DNA of 7,719 bases from NCBI GenBank assembly GCA_938041635.1, contig CALIAD010000156.1, forward strand, positions 1 to 7,719, in the 5' to 3' direction. Both the position numbers and the translations under genes were made by a program. The notes below the pieces were generated by a model. The model was not told the origin of the DNA. It searched no databases and saw only the letters and a program-made list of their open reading frames with translations. Source of the DNA: an uncultured Atopobium sp. (GTDB lineage Bacteria > Actinomycetota > Coriobacteriia > Coriobacteriales > Atopobiaceae). This document shows, piece after piece, positions 1 through 6,738 of the stretch (position 1 is its first letter; each line of letters opens with the position of its first letter).

Positions 1-1649
1 TTGGCAAAGAGATAGGCCTTGACCTTAGGCTCGGTGCCTGATGGGCGGAAGATGACCTTGTTGTCTCCCTCAAGCCTGTACTCAATAACGTTGGATGCCG
101 GCAGCGTCTGAGGAGCCTCTTTTTGCAGGCCCGAGACGCGAGGCATTTCTGCGCACTCAGCATAGTCTGTTACACCAACAACCTTGTAATTGCCCACCAT
201 TTCCAGTGGATTCTTACGAAGACTGCTCATAATCTGAGCCATCTTTGCGGCACCCTCAGCACCTGGGTAAGCAGCGTTGACAACGCCATTGAGGTAGTAG
301 CCATAGCGCTGATACAGGGCATCCATTGCCTCGTAGAGGTCCATGTTGCGAGCGGCGTACCAAGAAGCCATTTCAACGCAGAGCATGGTGGCAACAATAG
401 CGTCCTTATCGCGAGCATGTGTGCCAACAAGGTAGCCGTAGGACTCCTCAAAGCCCATGAGGAAGCGATCCTCCTCGCCGGCATCCTTGAGCTGGTCAAT
501 TTGGTCGCCGATGTACTTGAAGCCCGTGAGCACACGGCGCATCTCAAAGCCGCGAGCACGTGCCAAGACGTCGGGCATAGCAGAAGATACGATGGTGGAA
601 ACAGCTACCTTATCCTGGGGTTTCTCACCACGCTCTTCAGCCATGGTAAGGAGCCAGTCCATAAGCAGGACACCCATCTCGTTACCGGAAAGCAGCACGT
701 AATCGCCGTTATGAGGGATTGCAGTACCCATACGGTCTGCATCTGGGTCAGTTGCAACCAGAAGATTTGGCTTTACCTTGTCAGCAAGCTTGAGGCCCAG
801 CTCAAGTGCCTCACGGAACTCTGGATTTGGATAGGAGCATGTGGGGAAGTTTCCGTCTGGCTCTGCCTGCTCTGGAACAACGTCAACGTCATTGACGCCA
901 ATCTCCTTGAGGATGCGCGTGACACACTCCATTCCTGTACCATTGAGCGGCGTGTACACAACCTTGTAGCCGTCGGCAGCCTTAAATCCTGGAATAGAAA
1001 CACGCTTGATAGCCTCAATAAAGTTGTCCAGAACCTCTTCTGGAGTCCAAATGATCAAGCCCTTCTCCAGGCCTTCTTCAAAGTCCATAGGCTTGACGTC
1101 AAAAGGATTGACGCGTGCGATGTTTGCAGAAATCTCAGCCGCTGCCTCATCCGTAATCTGGCCGCCGTTATCGTTGTAAACCTTATAGCCGTTATAAGGC
1201 GCAGGGTTGTGGCTTGCAGTAAGCACGATACCTGCGGAAGTCTTAAGGTAGCGGACGGCGAACGAGAGCGTTGGAACAGGCTCAATACGTGGGTAGACGT
1301 ATACACGGATGCCATTAGCTGCCAAAACACCAGCTGCAACCTTCTGGAAATCCTCACCCTTGAGGCGAGAATCCCTTGCAAGAGCCACGGTAGGATTTTG
1401 ATAGTGAGCGTTGAGGTAATCCGCAAGGCCCTGGGTTGCCTGAGCAACAACGTAGACATTCATGCGGTTGGTGCCAACGCCAATGGTGCCACGAAGACCA
1501 GCGGTACCAAAAGCGAGTGAGCGATAAAATGCATCGTAGAGCTTATCTTCTGCTTCTGGTTTTGCAAGCTCTCCGATCTCTTTTACCAGGTCTTCTTCGG
1601 TGACATTTGCACGCCAGGACTCAAATGTTTCCATAACTTTTGCATCCAT
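1..1649 (-). CDS. pgcA: Phospho-sugar mutase (alpha-phosphoglucomutase/phosphomannomutase, PgcA-like), C-terminus cut by window edge
   Basis: This gene reads leftwards and stays open for 549 complete codons to the window edge, so only its last residues and stop are missing. The product is a cytosolic enzyme that interconverts hexose 1- and 6-phosphates, typically glucose-1-P and glucose-6-P, feeding glycogen, cell-wall and nucleotide-sugar synthesis. All four alpha-D-phosphohexomutase signatures are visible: the phosphoserine loop TASHNP with Ser146, the Mg-binding DPDADR at 301-306, the sugar-binding loop GFEESYGY at 399-406 and the phosphate-binding RPSGTEPKVK at 535-544. The N-terminal FGTAGLRG (47-54) is also typical. 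Length and motif spacing match the Bacillus PgcA / PGM2-like subgroup of roughly 560-580 residues. The ATG at 1649-1647 is preceded by GGGAG (plus-strand 1655-1659) five bases away; Met6 is a weaker alternative start. Glucose versus mannose specificity cannot be decided from the motifs alone. It is transcribed divergently from rlmKL. Confidence 0.95.
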   Translation of the reverse strand, partial: MDAKVMETFESWRANVTEEDLVKEIGELAKPEAEDKLYDAFYRSLAFGTAGLRGTIGVGTNRMNVYVVAQATQGLADYLNAHYQNPTVALARDSRLKGEDFQKVAAGVLAANGIRVYVYPRIEPVPTLSFAVRYLKTSAGIVLTASHNPAPYNGYKVYNDNGGQITDEAAAEISANIARVNPFDVKPMDFEEGLEKGLIIWTPEEVLDNFIEAIKRVSIPGFKAADGYKVVYTPLNGTGMECVTRILKEIGVNDVDVVPEQAEPDGNFPTCSYPNPEFREALELGLKLADKVKPNLLVATDPDADRMGTAIPHNGDYVLLSGNEMGVLLMDWLLTMAEERGEKPQDKVAVSTIVSSAMPDVLARARGFEMRRVLTGFKYIGDQIDQLKDAGEEDRFLMGFEESYGYLVGTHARDKDAIVATMLCVEMASWYAARNMDLYEAMDALYQRYGYYLNGVVNAAYPGAEGAAKMAQIMSSLRKNPLEMVGNYKVVGVTDYAECAEMPRVSGLQKEAPQTLPASNVIEYRLEGDNKVIFRPSGTEPKVKAYLFA

Positions 1650-1756
1650 AATGACTCCCAAACCTCAAACAGCTCTCTGTATTTCTTAGTAAAAAGTACT
1701 ACGCATATTTTAAGCGAAAAATAACAGATGATTTGGGACATTATGTATGAACTTAC

Positions 1757-1832
1757 CCGCTCTTCGGTGAGCGGACGATGGCGCAAGCTGCGGGCGCGCT
1801 GCCGAGGGGCTGCTCAAAGGAGCGCGCGCTCC
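1757..1832. other. GC-rich island with nested inverted repeats; possible structured leader or small RNA
   Basis: Fifty-six of the 76 bases are G or C (74%), against 28% just to the left. Three inverted repeats are seen: CCGCTC/GAGCGG (1757-1762 with 1769-1774, around a UUCG-containing loop), GCGCGCT/AGCGCGC (1794-1800 with 1821-1827) and a perfect 14-base palindrome GGAGCGCGCGCTCC at 1819-1832. GAGCG at 1769-1773 could instead pair with CGCTC at 1827-1831, so two folds may exclude each other. No known riboswitch, T-box or RNA family signature was recognised, and there is no clear uridine tract after it. If the rlmKL promoter lies downstream of it, the island is not part of that leader and might be a separate RNA or a DNA-level element. 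Confidence 0.4.
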
Positions 1833-1867
1833 GAGGGTTCTTGATGTATTTTCTTCACCCCAACCAT

Positions 1868-1896
1868 TTGGCGAGAAAAACATGGGAAAATGTTAC
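1868..1896 (+). promoter_or_regulatory. Possible sigma-70-type promoter for rlmKL
   Basis: TTGGCG (1868-1873) and TGTTAC (1891-1896) are separated by 17 bases. They match the -35 and -10 consensus at about 4/6 and 3/6 positions. Transcription would start near 1903, giving a short leader before the ATG at 1937. The match is weak and rests on position as much as on sequence. Confidence 0.3.
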
Positions 1897-1924
1897 GTCA
1901 GTATGTATTCAATTCCTACGGGCG

Positions 1925-1929
1925 AAAGG
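1925..1929 (+). promoter_or_regulatory. Ribosome binding site that decides the rlmKL start
   Basis: AAAGG lies seven bases before the ATG at 1937. From this ATG the protein begins MSQELEFFATCPKGFEKLL, which lines up with the N-terminus of E. coli RlmL (MNSLFASTARGLEELL). The longer in-frame start at 1778 would add 53 residues without counterpart in the family, so 1937 is preferred. Confidence 0.75.
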
Positions 1930-1936
1930 TGTCCCG

Positions 1937-4219
1937 ATGTCTCAAGAACTTGAGTTCTTTGCAACGTGTCCAAAAGGCTTTGAGAAGCTTCTTGCACAGG
2001 AGCTAGACGGCCTGCGCATCAAAAAGGTGCGTCCTCTTGGCGGACAGGTTGTGTTTTACGGCTCACTTGCCGATGCTTACCGCGTCTGTTTATGGTCTCG
2101 CCTTACGTCTCGCGTCATTTTGGTGCTTGATCGCGTTGGCGCTGCCACTTCAGACGCTCTCTACGAAGACCTGTCCCGCATTGCTTGGGAAGACCATATT
2201 GGTCCACATGCCACCATTGCAGTGAGCGCTCACGGCACAAATGACCAGCTCAGAAACACCAACTTTATTGCTGTCAGAACAAAAGACGCCATTGTAGACC
2301 GACTTGCAGCAAAGCGCGGAAGCCGTCCTATGGTCAACACGCTTGCACCTGACGTGACTATTGTCGTGCGCGTATCACGCAACCGTGCCACGGTTGGTAT
2401 CGATCTTGCTGGTGAGGCGCTCTTTAAGCGCAGTCTGACTGGCGGTCGAGGGCCGGCACGTGAGTTTGCGCCACTCAGGCTGGACTACGCTGCTGCCCTT
2501 CTGTACCTGCAGGCGCAAACTGCCGCGAGTGCACCGGGTTTCTCGCCAGACGCGCCACTGCCGGCGTTACTATTCCCGGGAGCAGGCGCGCTTGCACAGG
2601 AGGCTGCGGGCATGGCGCTGGACGTGGCTCCGGGCATCCTGCGCGCTCGCTGGGGCATGACGGGCTGGGCCGGCCACGACGACGATGCCTGGCAGGATTT
2701 GCTTGCCGAGGCAGATGAACGTGCCGAGAAGGGCCAGGAGCGCCAGGTCACGCTCTATGCAGCGGATCCTCGCCCAAAGGCTAAGGAGGCCGTGCTCTAT
2801 ACGCTTCGTGCAGGCGGCCTCAAGGCAGACGTGCAGTTCATGCCTGCATCTGAGCTCCTCAAGCATGCGGAACACTTCACGGGCGTTGTTGCCGACCTCT
2901 CATGGACCAAGGAAGAGCCTACACTTCAAGGCTCTGCTTACGCCACGCTTGGACTTTTTGCTGGTCAGGCAAGCACGCTTCTTACCAGCGATACAAATAC
3001 CGATACGGTACTTAGAGCAACGCCTTCGCAGACACTATCCGTCTACGTGGGCAACTCCATAGCCACTATGCGCTCCTATCCTGCTGCAATCGTTGAAGAA
3101 GTCGAAACCGGTGAGTCTGATGCACTAGCAAGCAACTCTGAGTCAACCTCGGTTCCTGCAGGTCCCACTGTCATGGTTAACAACCAGCCGGTAAGCGTAC
3201 TGGTGCCAGCGTCTGATCAGTTTGCTGCACGCCTTGCTAAGGTGGCCAAGCAACGCGCTAAGTGGGCTCGTAAAAACGACGTCTCGTGCTACCGAGTGTA
3301 CGACGCTGACCTCCCAGATTACGCTGTCAGCATTGACATTTACAAGGGCGCTACAAAGCCAACTACCTGGCTGCAAATCTCCGAGTATGCTGCTTCTAAA
3401 GAGATTGACCCAGACCTTGCAAAACGTCGCCTTCTTGACGTCCTAGCTCTGGCTCCTCGCATTCTAGGCGTACCCAGCTCAAACGTAAATCTACGAACAA
3501 GAACGCGCGCAAAGGGCGGCTCTCAGTATTCCGATGAGGGCAGCGCTGCAGACAACTCAAGAAAAGAAATGCTGCTCATCGATGAGGGCGGCCTACTCTT
3601 TGAGGTCAACTTTGCATCCAGACTGGACTGTGGAATCTTCCTAGACCACCGCGATACACGTGCAGAAATTCGTGAGCTCATGAAGAGTGCCGGCGCAGCT
3701 AAGAGCTTCCTCAACCTCTTTGCCTATACAGGTACCGCTACCTGCTACGCAGCAGATGGTGGCGCGCTTCACTCCACAACCGTTGACCTCTCCAAACCTT
3801 CGCTTGAGTGGGCCAAGCGCAACATGAAGCGCAACGGTTTTGACGGAGAGGAGCACGAGTTTGTCCAGGCAGACGTCCTGTCTTGGATTACCGAGATGCG
3901 GCACACCAAAAACCGCTGGAACGTCATCTTCTGCGATGTCCCTACCTTCTCCAACTCATCGCGCATGAAGCAGAGCTCGTTTGATGTCCAGAGAGATCAT
4001 GCAGAGCTCATCATTGGCATTTCTCGCCTTCTAACTCGCGGTGGCGTTGCTATTTTCTCGTGCAACCTGCGTACCTTTAAACCAGATGTCGAGAAGATCC
4101 AGCGAGCTGGTGTCATCATCGAAGACATCACAAGTGAAACTATTCCGGAGGACTTCTCAAGAAATCAGAAGATCCATCATGCATATAAAATCTCGAGAAA
4201 ACCGCGGGAAAATGAGTAA
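1937..4219 (+). CDS. rlmKL: Fused 23S rRNA methyltransferase RlmKL; RlmK half largely intact, RlmL half with degenerate motifs
   Basis: The 760-residue protein aligns along its whole length with E. coli RlmL (702 residues), which makes m2G2445 with its N-terminal half and m7G2069 with its C-terminal half. Order: THUMP-type RNA-binding region (about 45-157, with the conserved RNTNF and VRTKDAIVD stretch), RlmL-type Rossmann domain (about 165-385), a Ser/Val-rich linker (about 387-425) and the RlmK domain (about 426-757). RlmK shows CYRVYDADLPDY (451-462), FLDHR (568-572), the AdoMet loop FLNLFAYTGTAT (591-602), TTVDLSKPSLEWAKRN and VPTFSNS (668-674). In the RlmL half the expected LDPMCGSGT is replaced by LLFPGAGA (211-218) and NPPYG by DLSWT (320-324), so m2G activity is doubtful. 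Codons for about 195-255 are much richer in GC than the rest. RlmK activity is likely; that of the RlmL half is open. Confidence 0.92.
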   Translation: MSQELEFFATCPKGFEKLLAQELDGLRIKKVRPLGGQVVFYGSLADAYRVCLWSRLTSRVILVLDRVGAATSDALYEDLSRIAWEDHIGPHATIAVSAHGTNDQLRNTNFIAVRTKDAIVDRLAAKRGSRPMVNTLAPDVTIVVRVSRNRATVGIDLAGEALFKRSLTGGRGPAREFAPLRLDYAAALLYLQAQTAASAPGFSPDAPLPALLFPGAGALAQEAAGMALDVAPGILRARWGMTGWAGHDDDAWQDLLAEADERAEKGQERQVTLYAADPRPKAKEAVLYTLRAGGLKADVQFMPASELLKHAEHFTGVVADLSWTKEEPTLQGSAYATLGLFAGQASTLLTSDTNTDTVLRATPSQTLSVYVGNSIATMRSYPAAIVEEVETGESDALASNSESTSVPAGPTVMVNNQPVSVLVPASDQFAARLAKVAKQRAKWARKNDVSCYRVYDADLPDYAVSIDIYKGATKPTTWLQISEYAASKEIDPDLAKRRLLDVLALAPRILGVPSSNVNLRTRTRAKGGSQYSDEGSAADNSRKEMLLIDEGGLLFEVNFASRLDCGIFLDHRDTRAEIRELMKSAGAAKSFLNLFAYTGTATCYAADGGALHSTTVDLSKPSLEWAKRNMKRNGFDGEEHEFVQADVLSWITEMRHTKNRWNVIFCDVPTFSNSSRMKQSSFDVQRDHAELIIGISRLLTRGGVAIFSCNLRTFKPDVEKIQRAGVIIEDITSETIPEDFSRNQKIHHAYKISRKPRENE

Positions 4220-4229
4220 ATTTTTCCGC
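4204..4229 (+). terminator. Hairpin spanning the rlmKL stop codon; weak terminator candidate
   Basis: GCGGGAAAA (4204-4212) can pair with TTTTTCCGC (4221-4229), including one G-U pair, around an eight-base loop that contains the TAA stop. The uridines lie within the stem and no U-run follows, so this is not a classical intrinsic terminator. It may weakly separate rlmKL from kup or protect the mRNA end. Confidence 0.3.
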
Positions 4230-4262
4230 TTGCAGACAAAATAAGTACGTTTGTACATTCGT

Positions 4263-4276
4263 CTAGTTATAACTAG
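4263..4276. promoter_or_regulatory. Perfect 14-base palindrome upstream of kup; operator candidate
   Basis: CTAGTTATAACTAG reads identically on both strands and sits 59 bases before the kup start, in the only gap where a kup promoter can be. A TTGTAC at 4251-4256 upstream of it and AT-rich hexamers within and after it are compatible with an overlapping promoter. The symmetry suggests a dimeric regulator, but I do not recognise the site. Confidence 0.35.
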
Positions 4277-4335
4277 GTATATGGACTAACATATGATGAC
4301 GAACTGTACTAATCATCTATTGAGAGGATTAATGG

Positions 4336-6618
4336 ATGAATACAAGTAAAGCTGCATTTCATGCGCTTTTCTCTAAGGACAAAGCCAAGAAATCAACTGG
4401 CATTCCTCTAAGTGCTGGCATGGTACTTGTTACCCTTGGCATTGTCTACGGTGACATTGGCACTTCTCCAATGTACACCATGAAGGCAATTATCGCTGGT
4501 AATGGTGGACTTCTTACCATGAGCACCGATGTTGTTTTGGGTGCTCTGTCCCTTATTATCTGGACGCTGACACTCATTACAACCGTTAAATACGTCATGG
4601 TTGCAATGAAGGCAGACAACCACAATGAGGGCGGAATCTTTGCGCTCTACAGTTTGGTTAAAAAGTGCGCCAAATGGCTGATTATTCCTGCCATGATTGG
4701 TGGCGCAGCTCTTCTTGCTGACGGTATTTTGACCCCAGCTGTTACGGTAACCACCGCTATTGAGGGTTTGCGTACTATTCCTGCAGCTCATGCCATTATT
4801 GGTGATAATCAGCACATTGTTGTCATGATTACCATTGCCATTCTCTGCACACTCTTTGCTCTGCAGAAGGCAGGTACTTCTACCATTGGTAAGGCCTTTG
4901 GCCCTGTCATGACGCTTTGGTTCTTGTTCTTGGGTGCCATGGGTGTTATGAACATGCTTGCTGACATTAGCGTTGTTCGAGCTCTTAACCCAGTCCGCGG
5001 CATTCTGTTCCTCTTTGATGGCAAGCTCAATGCAGCTGGTCTCATGGTTTTAGGTAGTGTCTTCCTTTGTACCACTGGTGCAGAGGCGCTTTATTCTGAC
5101 ATGGGTCACGTTGGCAAGAGCAACATTTACGTAAGCTGGCCTTTTGTTAAGGTCTGCTTGATTCTGAACTACCTTGGACAAGGCGCGTGGATCATCACTA
5201 ACCACACCAACGAGAGCTTCAACGCTATCAAAGACCTCAATCCTTTCTTTGAAATGCTTCCTGGTCAGCTTAGACCATTTGCCGTTATTCTCTCTGCTCT
5301 TGCTGCAATTATTGCCTCTCAGGCACTGATTACAGGCTCTTACTCCATTGTCTCTGAGGCAATTAAACTTGATCTTATGCCTCACATTAAGATTAACTAC
5401 CCCTCCACAACAAAGGGCCAGATTTACATTCCACTTGTAAACAACATCATGTGGGTTGGCTGCATTGGCGTTGTACTTCTCTTCCAGAGCTCTGAGCACA
5501 TGGAAGCAGCGTACGGTCTTGCAATTACCGTTACCATGCTCATGACCTCAATCTTGCTCTACACCTACCTGGCTGTTATCAGAAAGCGCCTATGGGCGGC
5601 CATTCCATTCATTCTTTTCTTTGGTGCTATCGAGGCTATGTTCTTCTTCTCAAGCCTTACCAAGTTCTTCCACGGCGGCTACTTTACCGTTCTTATGGCT
5701 ACCGCAATTTTTGTGGTCATGTTTGTCTGGCGTCGCGGTACCGCTGTTGAGAGGACGCAGAGCGTTTATCTCCCCGTAGATAAATACATTGACCAGCTCC
5801 GTAGCTTGAGCCACGATGCGGACTATTCAACTCTCGCTGATAACCTGGTTTTTCTTACTAATGATTCATCCTTTGACAAGCTGGATCGAGACATCCTCTA
5901 TTCCATCTTGGATAAGCGTCCAAAGCGTGCTAAGGCCTACTACTTTATTAACATCTCGCTGACAGACGATCCAAATACCCGTGAGTTTATCGTCAATGAC
6001 TTTGGTACAGACTTCCTGTTCAAGATTACGCTGCGCCTTGGCTTCAAGGTTAACCAGCGTATCAACACCTACCTCTACCAAATTGTTGGTGATTTGATTA
6101 AGAACAACCAGCTTGCGCCACAAAACCACAAGTACTCTATCTACAAAGAGCACTCTGAGATTGGTGACTTTAGATTCTGCTTGCTACGTAAGGTACTAGC
6201 TCCAGAGACTGACATCAACGGTTTTGACGCTCGTTGCCTTGAGCTTAAATACTTTATTCGTCGCATCTGCGGATCTCCTGCTCGCTGGTATGGTCTTGAG
6301 AACTCCAACATTGTCTTTGAGTACGTTCCTCTGTTCTCCAAGGTTAAGCGCGGGCAGAAGCTTACTCGTATCACGCTTGATGACGCAGCTCAGACGGGTT
6401 CTATGCCACTTGTTGAGGCTCCTATGAAAGAGCGTATTGCAGAGATTGAGGAAGACGAAGATATCTTTGCAGAAGCGCTGCACAAGGAGCGCGTTGAAAA
6501 CGCAGCTACCGTTGCAGACTACGTTGGTGGCGATACCGCCAGCTTCCGTCCTCTTAAACTTGACGAAGAAGAGGCTGATGAAGATGTCTTTGAGGAGCAA
6601 CAAGACAGCAATCACTAG
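4336..6618 (+). CDS. kup: Kup-family potassium uptake transporter with long acidic C-terminal tail
   Basis: This is an inner-membrane K+ importer of the KUP/HAK/KT family, thought to be a K+/H+ symporter. Family signatures are clear: IVYGDIGTSPMY (36-47), NEGG (97-100), ADGILTPAVTV (128-138), TGAEALYSDMGHVG (247-260), GQGAW (281-285) and NPFF (302-305). About twelve hydrophobic segments fill residues 24-466. A cytosolic domain follows (about 470-680, with PKRAKAYYFINI and FKITLRLGFKVNQ), resembling the C-terminal domain of Kup proteins of Gram-positive bacteria. The last 80 residues are strongly acidic (EIEEDEDIF, LDEEEADEDVFEE). At 760 residues it is well over 100 longer than E. coli Kup (622). 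The chosen ATG has AGAGGA (4323-4328) seven bases upstream; an ATG at 4332 is out of frame. It starts 116 bases after rlmKL, probably with its own promoter, and ends before a strong terminator. The family call is secure; regulation is unknown. Confidence 0.96.
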   Translation: MNTSKAAFHALFSKDKAKKSTGIPLSAGMVLVTLGIVYGDIGTSPMYTMKAIIAGNGGLLTMSTDVVLGALSLIIWTLTLITTVKYVMVAMKADNHNEGGIFALYSLVKKCAKWLIIPAMIGGAALLADGILTPAVTVTTAIEGLRTIPAAHAIIGDNQHIVVMITIAILCTLFALQKAGTSTIGKAFGPVMTLWFLFLGAMGVMNMLADISVVRALNPVRGILFLFDGKLNAAGLMVLGSVFLCTTGAEALYSDMGHVGKSNIYVSWPFVKVCLILNYLGQGAWIITNHTNESFNAIKDLNPFFEMLPGQLRPFAVILSALAAIIASQALITGSYSIVSEAIKLDLMPHIKINYPSTTKGQIYIPLVNNIMWVGCIGVVLLFQSSEHMEAAYGLAITVTMLMTSILLYTYLAVIRKRLWAAIPFILFFGAIEAMFFFSSLTKFFHGGYFTVLMATAIFVVMFVWRRGTAVERTQSVYLPVDKYIDQLRSLSHDADYSTLADNLVFLTNDSSFDKLDRDILYSILDKRPKRAKAYYFINISLTDDPNTREFIVNDFGTDFLFKITLRLGFKVNQRINTYLYQIVGDLIKNNQLAPQNHKYSIYKEHSEIGDFRFCLLRKVLAPETDINGFDARCLELKYFIRRICGSPARWYGLENSNIVFEYVPLFSKVKRGQKLTRITLDDAAQTGSMPLVEAPMKERIAEIEEDEDIFAEALHKERVENAATVADYVGGDTASFRPLKLDEEEADEDVFEEQQDSNH

Positions 6619-6650
6619 GCCTAGCGCGTAGTAGTTTTACTTCTCACAAC

Positions 6651-6681
6651 AAAAGCCGACAGATTGTATCTGCCGGCTTTT
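6651..6681. terminator. Intrinsic terminator between convergent genes, probably bidirectional
   Basis: AAAAGCCG (6651-6658) pairs with CGGCTTTT (6674-6681). After an A/C mismatch, CAGAT (6660-6664) pairs with ATCTG (6668-6672) around a TGT loop. The stem ends in TTTT on both strands. It lies 32 bases after the kup stop and 57 bases from the end of the leftward HAD gene, so it can serve both. Confidence 0.88.
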
Positions 6682-6738
6682 CCTTTAACATCATATTGCA
6701 AGAAATCTCTAAAGTACTACTCCTTCAGCGCCAAGCGC

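Larger units (their letters stand above)
1650..1936. other. Divergent intergenic region between the phospho-sugar mutase and rlmKL
   Basis: No gene is credible in these 287 bases. The part near the mutase is AT-rich (1681-1740 has 17 G/C in 60) and must hold the leftward mutase promoter; the minus strand has a TAAAAT-like -10 hexamer at 1712-1707, but I see no convincing -35. The middle (1757-1832) is a GC-rich island with inverted repeats, listed separately. The right part (about 1840-1936) is again AT-richer and contains a possible rlmKL promoter and the ribosome binding site. The reading frame of rlmKL stays open back to an ATG at 1778, but those 53 extra residues look unlike any RlmL N-terminus. 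Confidence 0.7.

Noticed and set aside
123..1520. 465-codon open frame on the plus strand opposite the phospho-sugar mutase
   Set aside because: It is exactly in register with the mutase codons on the other strand. Stops in this register require TTA, CTA or TCA codons in the mutase, which that gene seldom uses, so a long antisense frame is expected. The translated sequence has no recognisable domain, while the mutase has all of its motifs.
1757..1840. tRNA, 4.5S/SRP RNA or T-box in the GC-rich island
   Set aside because: No cloverleaf, no GGTTCRANTCC arm, no SRP GGAAGCAG-type loop and no GGGTGG T-box sequence could be found.
1778..1936. N-terminal extension of RlmKL from the ATG at 1778
   Set aside because: The 53 residues match nothing in the RlmL family and are encoded by the GC-rich island and promoter region. 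A well-placed ribosome binding site precedes the ATG at 1937, where family homology begins.
4220..4335. c-di-AMP (ydaO/yuaA) riboswitch before kup
   Set aside because: This class often controls potassium transporters, but the gap is only 116 bases, AT-rich, and shows none of the long conserved multi-helix structure expected.
4408..5499. Open frames on the minus strand within kup (4408-4815, 4809-5075, 5050-5499)
   Set aside because: They overlap a gene with complete Kup signatures, lack recognisable domains and look like shadows of its codon use.
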